This document shows, one piece after another, positions 44,201 through 57,869 of a stretch of 64,000 bases of DNA; within the stretch, counting starts at the first letter, position 1, and each line of letters opens with the position of its first letter. The notes under the pieces were generated by a model. The model had not been told where the DNA came from and made no database searches. It saw only the letters and a program-made list of their open reading frames with translations. A program made the translations under genes and the position numbers. Origin of the DNA: Clavulina sp. PMI_390 (Eukaryota > Basidiomycota > Agaricomycetes > Cantharellales > Hydnaceae). The stretch covers positions 87,236-151,235 of the forward strand of contig WIDE01000010.1 of NCBI GenBank assembly GCA_015039315.1, in the 5' to 3' direction.

Positions 44201-47200
44201 CGCGTAGTGTTGAGCCTGACGCCGAGTCCTGCCGCTGTCTTTTTCCATTTCCGGGAACGATTCGCATATGAATTCAAAGCTGCGTAAGCTATTCACGCCT
44301 GCCTCGAGGCTGTTGAGCTGTCATTGGTTGGCGCCAGGGAAGTGTCAATAACTCGTGGTTGAGGGCAAGTGGATGTATGCTATGTGAGTATGAACTATGC
44401 AATCGGCACAAGGATGAAGGCGAGCCTGGGTAAGGGTATGCGACGGAATTACGGGAGTCCTCGGAGATATCTGAAGAGCGGGGACTCTATACTCGCGAGT
44501 CTCAACCCCATCAAGATCGTTTGTGGTCTCGGTGAATGATCGAGGTTCAAACTTTCCCACTGAAACAATCGAATTTTTCCTCTTTGCCAAATCTGGAATG
44601 CTTTGGCCTTTGAACCTCTTCTGAGATGAGTGCTTGATCTGTATCTGATTCACTATCGCTTTGAGGCATGGATGGGGTTTCTTCACCAAGGACTGGGGCT
44701 CCGGGAAGCAATACGCTGTGAATCGTCGACCACCTGTACCCTAGGAATGGGAAATTTTCGCCAATTTCGTAGAGGATGGACGCCGGACGGTTCAGAGTTG
44801 GAGACTCTTGTTGATTTGCTGGTTTCCCTCGCGATTTTCGCTCGGTGCTTCGTGATTTGAAGTTCAGAGAGGCGTCCGAATTACGGATCGATTATATATC
44901 GCTTTCTCACCAATGTCACCGTCCCTGCCGGTTGTGGATGCGGCCATCATATGTGATTGACTCACTACCTACCCCGTCCCCTTCGCCCAAGATGCCCCGT
45001 TTTTCATAATTTACTGTGCACATCATACTGACGGGGCGTTCCTTGCACAGCGTGGGCCCTGTGACGTTTGTCCTGTAAATTATGCCTGATTTTCTCAGTG
45101 ATTGAATTTCGGGACATCTTGTCAATAAAATATCGATCTCAATGGGAAAATTCTGCAGAATTCGGAAGAAATCGTTCGAGGGACAATACATGCATGGAGA
45201 CGCAGCGCCGAGCCTCGGCGACGGAAGATCATGGCCTGGCAATGACCTTTAGGCGACGCTCAACGACCCAGCCGTGCGAGCGATCAGGTCACATTGTGAC
45301 AAAGCGCCTCCTAAAATGTTGTCACGAGGATTCCTGCACCCTCGGCGGTCTGCCACCTAAACGGACGTTCCGTTATCTATCAAAAGCTGTTACTTGATCT
45401 TTTGATCGATCAGCGCCATGTAACGTCTGACCTAATTCGATTAAGCATCGAGGAATGCGGGGGAGCAGCTAACCCTACCCTCCAACTGATCTCTGGCGTT
45501 CGGTCCGACTAATTCGAGGATATGATTCTCCTCCTATCTGATTGGAGCTATCTCTAATCAACTCCTGTGCCGTTCAAGCACGGCATGCAACGCTTTTGTC
45601 AGTCTGGCGCGCATCGGAAGCGGCCGTCGGGGCGGTCTGGTGTACTTCAGCCCCTTGAGGCCATCTGCGGCTCACAGCTACGTCCAGGACGCGAAGAGTG
45701 ATGATTCAGTGCGCCTTTTACGCCCGTGAGCAGCGCGCCAGATGCCAATATTACTGATGGTGACAGTAAAGGCAGTGCGGCAGGTGAGTAGCGATATACC
45801 TCCTTTTCTCTATTCTTCTCCCTTTTTTCGCGATCGACTATCGCGTAAGGCTGTCAGAGACCTTCTTCTGAGCCTTACGCGTCTTCGGAATGGTGCGTGT
45901 TGATTTGGTGCCAACGTTGAGCTTCTCTAGAATGTGTTGCGCCATAACCCCAAAAGTTTATATTTTTGGCTGGCCTCTCAGAGGCGATTGGTACCAAATC
46001 TATCCTGATTCTCACCTGTATACTCTCCCGCCGATATCGGACGAACCCTGTGTCGAAGCTTGCAGTACAAAACGACCAAATCAAGGCTGACGACCACCGA
46101 TCAGCTCTTCACATGCTGAGGGGCCTGTATTGAGAAATATGAGGCACCAAAGAACGGATTTACACGCTAACCGAGCCATTTTATGTGATCGCTTGACGAA
46201 TCCGCACGAAGCTGAATCGAAAATTTCTGGCGGTTTCGCCGAAGCCCTCTCCCCCTCCGACTCGGTGGAAGTCACTATCGTTGAGCCTTTCTTGCGTTAC
46301 CAAGCATCCGCATGGGTGCCAGGCGCACCCCTGGCGTGGTCTCGCTTGAGCTTCAATACATCTTGGATCTGTTCTCGTTGTCGTCTAAGCCTAGCGATGT
46401 GATCGGACTGCTTACCTCGCCCACGCGTCGCCTATTTTCGTCCTGTTCCTGCTCTAACTAGGCACCCTCTCCTCCCGTCACTTCACTCACAATCTGTGGG
46501 AGCGTCGTCAGCGTCTCGCTACTTCTCGCCAATGGATGATGCTTGCGTGGCCCATGAGATCACCGCGGATCCGTGGCTCATCCCACAACAGGTCCTTCTG
46601 CGCCCCCCGTAACTAGCGGAGTCTTTTCGCATGAGCCTGCGGACTTAGAATGTGAGGTTTTTTGTAATTTCCTCAAATTTTGCCTGATGGAACTATTGTT
46701 CGCACAATTGTTCTCGTGGGGGCCAAACCCCTATTGAATTCGCCTTGTCCGCTACCAAGTCTGGCGGCATTTTGTCTTGCCCAAAGCTCTAGTAGGTCTT
46801 CATTCCATCTACTCACTGATCGGTATCATTATCCTCGAAATCCTGCGCTTGACAAGTTCGTAGTTGGGAACTTGGGCCTCAGCTTCCGTTGGATCGACCA
46901 CCAAAGTTAACTAGCCACACTATGACCGAGAAATTTGTCCCAAAAGCTCGCCAGAAAGAGACACAGATCGTCAGCTACCATTGCTGCATGGGAGAGTCCA
47001 ACAATTAACCAAATAGGTTGTTCCTTACAACAACAATTGGCGGTTAGAGGCGGGATCGGATATCGTTGGGGCCTTCGTAATAAGCCACTACTACTGCTGC
47101 TCCCCAATCCGCTCATACGTCAGCCAGTGAAACGCTGACAAACGACCAGCGTGGTGGCCGGGCCCCTAAACCTTGCTCTTCCGGCGATGGGGTTGCTTCA

Positions 47201-50200
47201 CAACACCCGCACTCGTAATTGCATGCCACGCGCGCGTAATCTACGTTTAATTAACGATGTCCACTCTTCGATATCTCGAACTTTGTACCTTGGTGCAGTC
47301 CAGTAAAGATCTACTACTGAATCGAGCGTGATGTGTTACACGGTGACACTTCGGAATTGAAAATCTGACAAATGCGGTGCTTGGGCTTGGGAATCGCTTC
47401 GTTCCGATGCGCTGGGAGTTTGTGCTGTATAATCGCCTATTTCCTTAACGCTGAGTACACACCACATTTTTCGCCCGCTGAGCTTCGCCGCGAGATCGAA
47501 TCTGGCTCAAGTGCACCCGGTGTCTTGTTTCACGGACATCATCTCATCCTCTATTCAGAAGGTCAGATCGGCCTAGTGGATGTTGTCCAGATGACACCCA
47601 TAAAGGTACCTTCTCCTTCTGGTTACCCCAGGGTCTGAACTGTTCTGAAACACTACGCCGCACTGAGCTGGCGACCGTATCCGTGGATTAGCTTGCAACT
47701 CTACTTTTGCCACATGGTCATTAGCCGCTCATATACATCCGACGATCTTTTCATTAAGCCGCAGGATCTCCGCATCATATCTCTGATGGACCTCGCATTC
47801 ACTAAAATATTAGGAAGCACAACTCACGAACGATTGCCTCCGTCCAACTCGAGCAATGACCAAGCCACATAGAGAATCTGGTAGCGACATCCGCAATTAG
47901 TTGATGTTGCTCCATTGCGTGAGCGATCTTATTACGAGAGTCAGCATCTCAACATCATTTTCACCCTTCAGGTCGCCTGCCACGCTGTGGTGCAGCTTTT
48001 CGTCAGAATGCCTTGCATGTTCTCATGACTATTCCCGATCCAGAACTCCATTGCGAGGTTGAAATCCAATGTCCACTTTAGCTCAGATGCTGCATCGTGC
48101 TGAGGACTTACTAACTGATTTCCGTTCTTTCGTGGATAGCGTGGAAACATTCGGATGACTTCGGGTAGCGTTCCCAGCAGTGCATCTAGGGGCGGTTTTC
48201 CCCCAGAATAACAGAACATACTTGCGATGAGACCGCGGCGTGCCATCATTGCTCGAGTTACGTTGGGATATCGTGTAATTTCGTCGCAAGGGCTTTGCCA
48301 TGGGACGCTTTCTACTGATCTAGACTCGTGACTGCTGGGGTGAGAGCTTGCAACTAACAAATCACTCGATGCATCTGAGTACCTCAGGAGGAAAGGAAGA
48401 CTGGTGCTGGTCCATCGGGATGAAACACATCAATATGTGCGCCACAACCCCATCCGCTGACCAGAGCTGCCATCGTGCGATGCAATTCGGACGTGAAACC
48501 GAATGCGGATGACGTCTTGATTTCAACCAATTTTTGTGAGATCTTCATAACCGGGCCACCTCTCGTCCACAGGGATCTGATTGAGTCGCTTAGAGAAAGG
48601 GTGCAGGCTTTGTTCTCACCAACCTCTTGAAAACGGTGATCGAGATCTCGCTTTACTCGGTTAATTGGAGTCATGGATCAGCATTGGTATTTAATTCGGT
48701 CGAGATGGTGAGATCAGATCCATGATTAGCGATTGTCATGTTGAGAAGACCGAGGGGGCAATGGAGGTCAAAAGATAGTAAGGAATTCTATCAGTTCCGC
48801 AAATGACCGCCAGAATTCTTATTGTTACCGCCTCCTTGATGATCCCAGAGGTGCTTTTCCGCACTGGCGCAGCTTGGATCGAGATTGACGCCTAACCATT
48901 GATAGGCCTGTCAGCCCAAAGCCACATTCGCATATTTGTCTTGGAGTCATGAAGATGATCTTCCTGTGAACAGAAGAAATTCTTAAGGATCTTTGGGGAG
49001 GGCGCTTTCCTTGGCAAGAACGAAGATCGCCTGTCTTCCTGGGAACTTGCATGGAGGTGCTGAGCAATGTGTATTTGGATAGGGGCCCAAGGTCATCCCT
49101 TAGGGGTAGTCACAAAAGAGGCTGATTTGAGCCATGGCGCAGATGTGGTCGCCAGGTAGAAGATCGATTAGTGAGTAGTGGCATGGCCTGACAGGCACAA
49201 GATCGTGGGACCCCCAGCTCAACTGAATTGATGGAGAGCAACAGCCACCAACACCTGCTTGCTACTACACTAGACATGACGTTTATATTTGTATAAACCT
49301 TCCGACCATGAGATCGGCGAATAGCGCGACAAGCAGAGTCTTTAAGAAGAGTCCACTCTCCATAGCTGATTATTGCTTGAACGAAGATTGCTCTGTTGAC
49401 TTGACTTTCGCATCATCACATCAGGACATAGTACCTCTCAGCAGCGTTTGGCGATCCAATTCACACTAACATCTTGAGAATGTCTTGAATGCCTGATACC
49501 GGTTATCACGCCGCCAAATCTCCTAACAAGACCGGTGTGCTTCCAGCCTTCCAGCTCACGTCCCTATGTCATGATACGGCGGCTTCCGGCCGGTGAGAGC
49601 GCGAAATAGACTCCATTTGAGAGAGAAAATGCCTTCCACAGACTACAGATCCCATCTATGAGTATACTTATCATCTAGTCCAGTCCAAGATGCCGCATTT
49701 TCCACTCCAAAGGCGAAGCAATTTGAAAACAGGCTACTGGCAAGCACCCTTCCGAATATTTGCAAGTTCCCTACAAAAGATAAAGCAATATAATTTTAGG
49801 GAGACACATAATCATTCAAAACTCGTTCCCGCTTATGGGCGCACCGGTCTGTAGATTTACCATTAAGGAAACCCCGGCGTCTGAATCTGGCGTCTAAGGC
49901 AGATCGAGTCCGAGGAAACGAGGAGGACTTAGAGCCACTTGCTAGGCTTAATATCTTGGTGATTGACACTGACTGCGTCTGTGCAGTGGCTGTGGGTGGC
50001 GATGGTCTTCGGTTGTACTGTAATACTAGCAGTCACTTGTTTGGTCTCCTCCACGAGCGACCATGTTATTTTACCCCAATGAAATAATACTGATCGCTGA
50101 GTTATACTTCGGGGACGGGTAAGCGCGGAAATCTACATCCATGACCGACAGTGTAGCTGTCATAATGTGCCTGATGATGTTCTCACTGCCGCCCGTCACA

Positions 50201-53200
50201 GCCAGCTGACCAAAGCGAATGGCGAGCAATCTCGTTTTGGCAGGCAGGTTCAAGCTACCTGTTTAGGGAGGCAAAAACTGCCTTCTATACTAAGCTCTAT
50301 GTACGTACTTGATGGTTTTTGTCATTGTAGAGTCCTCCATATGTCCCGGTGGCGATCATCCGCCATGAATTTGCGCGCAGAGCCTGGATCGTACTATGAA
50401 TTGTGCGCAGTAATTGATAGACATATATTCTTATACATGCGCCCAGTTGTTCTCGGCATGGGTTGACATCCTTTGTCTATACTCTCGAGCCGAGCGTTGC
50501 TCAGGAGGAGGGAGAAGTTCATTATGACTTGAAATTGTTCGCAAGGACCGATGTATGTCGCGGTGTCTCGATCCACGGGGGTGACTAGAGGGTCCAGACT
50601 TCGTCGTACGTATGAATGACAGTGCAAAGCAAGATTGGTCTCGACCTTCGCGCGACTAGAGCCTGGGCGCCTCCTGCTCAGTTCACGCTCCTGATCGTCC
50701 CACTTTCGAATGGCCCGTCCCTCAAATGAAAGGAGTCATAAGATAGACCTGTTCTATAAGCTTCCCCCCTTTCATCATGATGAGATGAAGTTCTCGACCA
50801 GAATGATCTCGGCGACGTCGTTTTCGGGCGAGTCCCACGTAAATCGATGAATGAAGATCAGTCGGATTCTCCGCCCGATTCATATGGGCTAGCAGGCCCA
50901 AACACCTCCCTCCATTTATGACTGCTTCAATGCACAAGGCCTACTCCAGTATTGCCTCCGGAATCATCATTCCATGAGGTTTGTGTCACTTTTTACCCGC
51001 AATTCTCACCTTCCTTCCGAACAGCCCAGGTGGCTGGTATCCTGGTGCTTGGAACATTTAGTTCCAGCCCTGAGTCTAGTTCCCGTCTGCTCTTTGTGGG
51101 AAGCTCGTCTATCCCGAGTGAGCTCAGAAAGCATGTTGCCTCTCTCCCATAGTGGGAATGCCACGGACTTCGCCGTTGTGCTCACTGACTGTGGCTGTCG
51201 ATCTGTGCATGGGATTTTAGCAAAAACATTCGATATCCGCGAACGCGATCGTCTGGAAAGGGGCGATGGAGAAACAAAACTTGATGCGCAGATTCCGCCA
51301 GCCACCAACCAGCCGCTGGCTACTTACCGCTTCACACAGCGGCAAGGGGGTTTCATTCAAGACCGCAGTGACTTTGTTGGGTGCGGAGGTGGTTGTCCCA
51401 AAAAGGCAATGTTCAGGGAAAATAGTCGGCTCACATAAGCAATCGGACAAAATGACCCTCTCCTAACGAAGACTACAGCCTCCATGAAGGCCACTTATGA
51501 GCACCTCCTATCGTGTCTCTTAGCAGCATGAGAAGTAGTAGCACGGAACCATATGATCCTCGGGGATCTCAACGACGCCACTCAGCGAAGTCGAATCGGG
51601 AGATCCGATGAACAGAAGCTAGCTCATATTGGCTGCTACTGGAGGATCCGCTTGGTCTGCTGATAACGCAGCTGATCTATCAATGGGCGACGCGCCGCCT
51701 TCCTCCCAGGGAAGGGTCGCGCCCTTCGCGTAAGGTTCACGCCATATGGACACGCAACCTTCGTGGGTTCGCCGTTTTCATAGCTCAGGCGCATTAGAGG
51801 AGCGTTAGACGAGGTAAAATGGGAGGCACAAGGCCCGGCGTTGGCGTGATCCCCGCTGTTGGCTTCACTATTGTGCACGCCCCCCTCTGCTTCCCGTTCC
51901 TTCTCTCACGGTGAGCCGAATTGATACTAATTACATGAGTATGTCCTATTGACGAGTCTGAGCGGTATTGTGCCTTGATAGACGAATAGGAACACGTGTC
52001 AGGGAGTTCGGTAGGAATGACATCATCTGAGGAATAATTCAGCGGACGCCGATTGGGAATGACCGATAGAAGAACCTATTCTAACTCTTTTGCTTGTGAT
52101 GCTCGTTGAGTTTTGAAAATGTAAAACAACTCTTCAACTCTGAGGTGTCAACAAAACAGCCTGCCAGTAAATAGCGAAAATTCCCAAATTGCGGTGTCTC
52201 AGATCGAGATCTCCGCTATAGATCATAGCAAGAATATCAGTTGGGCTTCTGTTGTGAACGGAAAATAGACGTGGGCCGGCAACATGAACATGTTGATGAT
52301 CATAGCACGTTGACGGCCGTCATGCGCCAGATTTGGAACCAGACGCCCTAGGGTCGCGAAAGCAGGTCAAATACATTCGATGCTAGTATACAGATCAATT
52401 TGATTCCTCTTATTTTGATTAAATAGCGCACAAAGTTGGTTTTGGTGTCCCCAATACAGGCAATCCAGACAGAGATCTGCGGTTCGAGGCTTAATCGAGC
52501 TAAGCCTCGACGCTGAGATCATAAACCATACCAATCGGATCCAGAATCCCGTAAAATAAGGCGGGAATAAGGCGCTCAGTAACTTGAAAGAAGCAGGGAA
52601 TCCCAGATAAAGTCTTGGACTCTCTAAGTCCGTCCCGAGGTTGTCCGCGGAGGCTCCTAGGATGACACTGCCACTCCAAAGTGAAATATAGGATTGGCAC
52701 AGCTTAATCGAGGCTTCTCATTGCGCATGGCTAATCGACGTCGGTTCAAGACAAGGGGCTGGAGGAGGCGATGTGGCGGGCCAGTTGTGACGTGACAGGT
52801 GCCACTCAAGATTCGCCCAAGTACGCTGGATAGCAAAGAATACGAAAGAGAGGCGAGATCTGTCTCTGAGACGATGACGGCCTTTGAGGGCGTGAAGCAT
52901 GGCCCTAGATGTCACCACTCGTGTTCGATGCACGAAAAAGGTCATAGCGGCCGTAAGGCGGGGTTATGAACTTGCAACACAGCCACCTATCCAGCATTGA
53001 CTCACAAATCAAGACGAGGTTTAGAGGGCAAATTTCTGTAGATAGGCGTTGAGTTACACCAGCTTTCACGATAAGGGGTTCCAAGCGTGGGTTGCGATGG
53101 TGGTGACAACAGTGAGGAACGACGACACCCCTAACATTTCGAGTCGTCCGTGACTGTGAGAACCAGCCAGGCGAAAACAAAGGGTGACACATACCAAACG

Positions 53201-53948
53201 TGGTGCGCCGTTCCGCGCATCAGGGCGATTTTGGGTCGAAAAACGAGGCTCTAAGGTGATCAGCTTTCCTGCCGATCCATCGCCGCTGTCCCTTGGCTAA
53301 CCGAGAAACGAGGTGGGAACATAAATTGCCCCCATATGGATATGCACTGCTTAGAATGAACGGAAGAACAGAAGCTGCCAACAGAAGATTCCCCGGTATG
53401 CTCTCACGGGCTTTAATTGTCATACGATAACTCGGAGTCCGGGACCGATTTGAACAGCTCGATAATGAGCCAGAGGAGGAAGCGTGGCTCAGCAGTGGAG
53501 GTTGAGAATGCGATAGCAGCAAATAAGCATATACCACTATGAGTAAATCAAATGAGTAAGGCGCCTTCAGACTGCACAGTATAGGCAAGGTGTGAACAGC
53601 GAAAGACCGAGACAGAGGAACCATGGGAGATCTTACGGCATTCAATCACCGGATCGCCAAAAGAACTCCTCGGAGCGAGAAACGTGCGGAGCATCAACAA
53701 AGAAAAAGGGAAAATCAGAGCAAAACTCTCCTGCGCAAGAGGCTTTACGAGGGTGACAAGCTGGGTGCTATGTTGGAGCGTTCCATCATGGAAAAGATTC
53801 ACCAGGCCCCATTTGAGGGATAGGCTAGACTGACAGCCATCACACGATATCGAAATAATTTCCACAAGACACATACAGCGACAGCTAGGGCTCACCCATA
53901 AAGTTACAATGATTGCGTGATAGCGATGCATGTACTGACAAAAGCATG
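35272..53948. other. Gene-poor stretch of 18.7 kb
   Basis: I find no gene I can support here. Open frames are short (almost all under 160 codons), overlap on both strands and show no domain or phase-consistent splicing. The left part (35.3-36 kb) should hold the transcription factor's promoter and leader. The next few kilobases are pyrimidine-rich with CT and CCCC tracts; 41-53 kb looks like non-coding sequence of average composition. No reverse transcriptase, transposase or LTR was recognised. A weak protein-like signal lies on the minus strand at 47968-48674. Untranslated RNAs cannot be excluded. Confidence 0.5.
38498..38521. repeat. Perfect short hairpin
   Basis: A 10-bp perfect stem (CTATCCGCGC and its reverse complement) closed by the tetraloop CGAA, in a region without genes. 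It could fold in an RNA, but no T-run terminator or other RNA feature is attached. Confidence 0.6.
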
Positions 53949-55975
53949 TTACCGTGAGGAAGTGATGGAGTGCCGCCGGAGGAGGACAGGTGATCCTGGG
54001 GCGGACGTTGTACCAAGCATTTTTGGGAGCCCGAACTAACGGAAGCTCGGTAAGGGTCGACGTTGGAGATGTGAGACTGCTCACTTTGAGTATTGGGTAC
54101 GTGGCTAACACGACTAGCCCGGTAGTTATGAAGACCTTGACTGGGAGAGGGAATGGTTGGGGGAATTGGTCGCGACCAAACTTGAAGATGATGAGAAGCT
54201 CGGTAAAGACGGTTGCGGACATCAACCAAGCATGTTGCCCCATACGAACAACGGTCCTATTAGGTCGCATATTAGGCACGGTAGCGAGAGAAAGGGGATG
54301 CAGACCGTACTTTGTTTCGTGCATATACTGATACAACTCGGCTGTAGCAGGAAGAGCGCATAGGAACATGGCAGCAAGGCGGATGATGACAAAGGGGTGA
54401 TCAGGCTCCATCCATAACAATGTCTTGAGGTAAAAGACATTAAGCTCCGCCGTGAGGAACATGGTGAGTAACGTGACGACAGCAACATAGCCGGCAAAGC
54501 TCTGGGTACCCTCCCACTTGAATGTTGTCCAGTCCCGAGGAGTGAGCTGTGCTGCAAGTCGCTTGGACTTGCGTCTGAGACCTTTAGTTTCTCGGAATCC
54601 GCGCCACACAAATTGCTATGAAAGACGAGATACAATGAACAAGTAGCCAAGCAAGGAGAATGAAGTCCAATACCTTGACCTCGAAAAAGGCGCAGGTGCG
54701 CATACCTACCATACGAGAGCTATGAGCGCGTTTATAAGAGGTGAGGAAACAGAGGCGCACCAAGCTCGATGCCAGCCCAATTGCACAGAAGGACATCAAG
54801 AACCCAATGGTCCCACCAGCACTATATGAATATTCGTGAGTTTCGGCGTGCAGGGGCAAGTACTAGCAAGTCCCCACTCAAACAGACTCACTTCGCCGAA
54901 ATTGGGAAGCTGCATGGAGCAAAGAGAGTCCTCAGAATTAGTTGGCAACAGCGAGATGGGTCCAAGCTCACCTGGTGAGCTAGAGAATACTCTGCGAGCT
55001 CGAAAGCGACGCTCAAAATCTATGGGATCTTCTTGAGAATGTGTTCGCAGCTGATAGGGAGTCAGGGAATTACCCAGCAGAACCAGTAATCCCGCAAAAT
55101 CAACGCTTTCCCAAACTATGAGAAGGAAATGAGAATCTGGCCGTTTGCCACATGTGACACAAGAGCGGCACGAACCCAGCCAAGGGCATGAGCCAGACAG
55201 AATATATCTATCGCGTTCTAAGCACAATGATTGACCGTTAGAAAGATCATCGGAAGAAACTTGTTGAGGTCGTACCCAAAGATTTCTAGGGGTGAGTGAG
55301 CAGTCTTCTGCATAGCTCTTCTCCGCCAGTGGCACACCAAGGGATGGATCTAGGCTCTTCATCATCAAACGAGCATTTGGAAGATCTTGGAATAGTAAGA
55401 AGACGAGGGCGAGCTCGTAGAGGAGGTTTAGGCCGAGAGCGACGCGCCAGAATGCGGGGTGAGGGCGAACATAAGGCCCATCGCGGAACTGGATCATCGA
55501 GAATGACAGGAATGCTGACAGTTCCAACAGAAGACAGGGTGAGCGAACGGGGTACGCGTCGGGGCATTAGACGAGGTCACTTACCAACGATTGCTGCAAT
55601 TGCGCCTCTGGAAAACATCGAAGTCAGAAACTGGGAGCGCGTCCCACAGTCAAGCGTTCAAGAACTTACACTCGTCGCTTGTCTACACCCTCCTCTAGGA
55701 CATCAGCGGACATTGCGACATATGCAAGGATCGCGAGGCCAACTCCCAGAGTGGCTGTGAAGATGGTAAGATTCTGGCGCCAACAGAGTAATGCGGGGTA
55801 GGCGGCTCACTGAGCGTTGCCGGCTTGAAGAAGAATTCGACACTAGGATCACTTGTTTCGGCAAAAGGCGTTATACTGGGAACAAGTGAAGTGGTTCAGA
55901 GTCGATTCTACACCATGTTGACATTACTTACTTAGCGTACGACTCGTTAGGATCCAGCTGTGGGGCGGCAACCAT
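53949..55975 (-). CDS. Phosphatidylserine synthase, base-exchange (PTDSS) type
   Basis: Thirteen exons read by phase: 55975-55932, 55875-55811, 55754-55670, 55607-55585, 55514-55276, 55217-55176, 55115-55074, 55019-54972, 54909-54892, 54821-54761, 54705-54674, 54615-54085 and 54035-53949; 438 aa. The joined protein follows the animal enzymes along its length: VEFFFKPATL, FRDGPYVRPHPAFWR, LDPSL, DIFCLAHALGW, FGKALILRDYWFCW, FELAEYSLAHQLPNFGE, CWWDHWVLDVLLCN, GMRTCAFFEVK, AELNVFYLKTLLWMEP and FGRDQFP. The enzyme is a multi-pass ER membrane protein that swaps the head group of existing phospholipids for serine. Fungi are normally described as using the unrelated Cho1 route, so the family is notable here. 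A start at 56097 is possible but would need an 8-nt exon. The C-terminal exon is the least certain. Confidence 0.87.
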
Positions 55976-56369
55976 GAGGCAGCTAGCAATAACATCGTCA
56001 AGAAATGGCACTCACTTGGAACCCTAGTTGAGGGGCACATATTAGCTGCTGAGCCTAGCAAGAAGGAATGGGCACTCACAGCGAACACTGGTGCCATCCT
56101 GAAGTGTTCCCTTGTGGAGCGTAGGTGAAGGTGGTTCGTCCGGGTCTGACATCACCAGCTCATGTTCAGGGCTCATTATAGAGCGGGTAGGGTTGACGTG
56201 TATATGCAAGATTGTTGAGTAATCTCCTAGGCCGAATTTAGAGTCTTAGACCGCTGGAATGCACTTCGTGGGATTCGCCAAAGAAGGGTGGCACGTCACT
56301 TTCGGATTCAGCCGGCGGATGCGAACCCTGTATCCTTGGCAAAAGCTTCACCTGCTAGTTGCTCCAACA
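55976..56369. other. Divergent intergenic region, phosphatidylserine synthase / F-box-like gene
   Basis: 394 nt between divergent genes, likely holding both promoters. It includes a possible in-frame upstream start for the synthase (ATG at 56097). Confidence 0.45.
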
Positions 56370-57869
56370 ATGTCCGCAAAGCAGCACAACGCTACGCTAC
56401 CATTCCTCTCGCTACCAAACGAGCTACTAGCTGAAATATTTTCGCTTCCTATCCCCGTATTTGCTAAGCCTGTTGATGGGCCCCGAGGAACTGAATGGTC
56501 GATCAGCGAATACAAGCAATACAGACTTGCTCTGAGTTCCGCATGTTCTGCTCTCTTCCATGTCATAACTAACACGCCCCAATGCTGGAGCTTCGTTGAT
56601 GTTTGTTCCTCTGGTTCTCAGGAGAGAGGATTCACACACCCATCGTCGCTTTGGATACAGCTTGAGAGGTCAAATCCTATCCCATTCGATCTTGCTATTC
56701 GAGAATCGGACCCCGATGATGAAGAAACCCCCACTGAATGGCTTGAAATTCTCTCAAATATACTACAGCCTCATCTCTCTCGCTGTCGGAGCATCGCTCT
56801 GATTAGTGCTATCTATGATATGGCACCAATCCACTATCTGGTTTCGGATGCAGAATTACCCATGCTAGAGCATCTGTCGTACCACTGGGTGGAATGTTAT
56901 GATGACGATATAGATGTTGTTCTACCTTCAATCCTTCCCACGCCCTGGATGAATACACCTCTCCTTTCCCTCTACATTCACGACACTGCTCTCAGGCGTG
57001 AAAAAGAATCTCCATCTCTTCACGACTTTCCGATATCTTCTCTCTCATCACTGAGACGGCTCAGCCTCAACACGCCCCTTGGAATCCATACGGTGATCAA
57101 TCTATTACGAGAATGCCATGCTCTTGAGCACCTTCATTGGTGCGACATACATGATGCTGCCTTACATAAAGGAGATCCCTTAATATTACCATATCTAAGG
57201 ACGCTTTCTCTAGATGGCACCCCAATCTCCCTGTGCCCGCCCATCGTTGCACCTCTCCTGGAAACAATTATACTCGAGGAGTTCGATACGGACGAACCTT
57301 GCTTCCTCCTGCGCCCTGACCAGCTCCCTCTCCCAGCCCTCCGTCGAGTTGCATGGCTCGGGCTCGACGGTCCAGAGAACCTCATATCTTGTTTCTTCGA
57401 TCGTCATCCACTCCTAGAGGAATTAAGCATTCGCCCATCTTCTATACCGCGGCTACTTGCCATGGTGCTGGGCGTGCTGGGTGTCTCAGATGAGGCACGG
57501 CAGGGCCTTGATCGTCCTGCCTCGCTACTCAGGCGATTATGCTTGTGCCCTTCCTTCGAAGAAGCCCAGGACTCGGATGCCCCACTGCGCCGTAGCATAG
57601 TGGTCGATGAAGATAACCTTCTCACAGAGATTTTGGAGCTTCTGGCCTTACAAGGTGATCTCGACCTTCGAGTTTCCTTGTATCCTATGAAAATAAGGGA
57701 TATCGTCGATGAAGACGACGAGCGGAATCTGAGGCACCTATGGCCAGCAGCTGCCTCGGTCTGTCAGTTATACCCTCATCGATTCTGCGAGCGTGACGGC
57801 CGCCCTGAATGGGATGGAGCGTGGTACTGGAAACGCCCTTGGTTTGATTGGCATTCGAATATGGACTGA
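56370..57869 (+). CDS. F-box-like protein, expanded family, copy 4
   Basis: An intronless 499-aa frame. ATG 56370 (MSAKQHNATL) was chosen because the paralogues downstream share the AKQHNA start. F-box-like segment FLSLPNELLAEIFSLPIPVF, then EWSISEYKQYRLALSSACS and PQCWSFVDVCSSG. The leucine-rich-like part includes LSSLRRLSL, LPYLRTLSLDGTPI and PPIVAPLLETI; the ending is PEWDGAWYWKRPWFDWHS. It combines features of the minus-strand copies (IFSLPIP) and of copies 5-6 (AKQHNA), so it may be an intermediate member. Confidence 0.83.
   Translation: MSAKQHNATLPFLSLPNELLAEIFSLPIPVFAKPVDGPRGTEWSISEYKQYRLALSSACSALFHVITNTPQCWSFVDVCSSGSQERGFTHPSSLWIQLERSNPIPFDLAIRESDPDDEETPTEWLEILSNILQPHLSRCRSIALISAIYDMAPIHYLVSDAELPMLEHLSYHWVECYDDDIDVVLPSILPTPWMNTPLLSLYIHDTALRREKESPSLHDFPISSLSSLRRLSLNTPLGIHTVINLLRECHALEHLHWCDIHDAALHKGDPLILPYLRTLSLDGTPISLCPPIVAPLLETIILEEFDTDEPCFLLRPDQLPLPALRRVAWLGLDGPENLISCFFDRHPLLEELSIRPSSIPRLLAMVLGVLGVSDEARQGLDRPASLLRRLCLCPSFEEAQDSDAPLRRSIVVDEDNLLTEILELLALQGDLDLRVSLYPMKIRDIVDEDDERNLRHLWPAAASVCQLYPHRFCERDGRPEWDGAWYWKRPWFDWHSNMD

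Noticed and set aside
47968..48674. Two neighbouring minus-strand frames with protein-like composition
   Set aside because: Joining them needs a 29-nt intron, below the usual fungal minimum, and no domain is recognisable.
50974..51438. Plus-strand frame of 154 codons
   Set aside because: Overlaps a comparable frame on the other strand; no motif, no intron signals in phase and no paralogue in the window.
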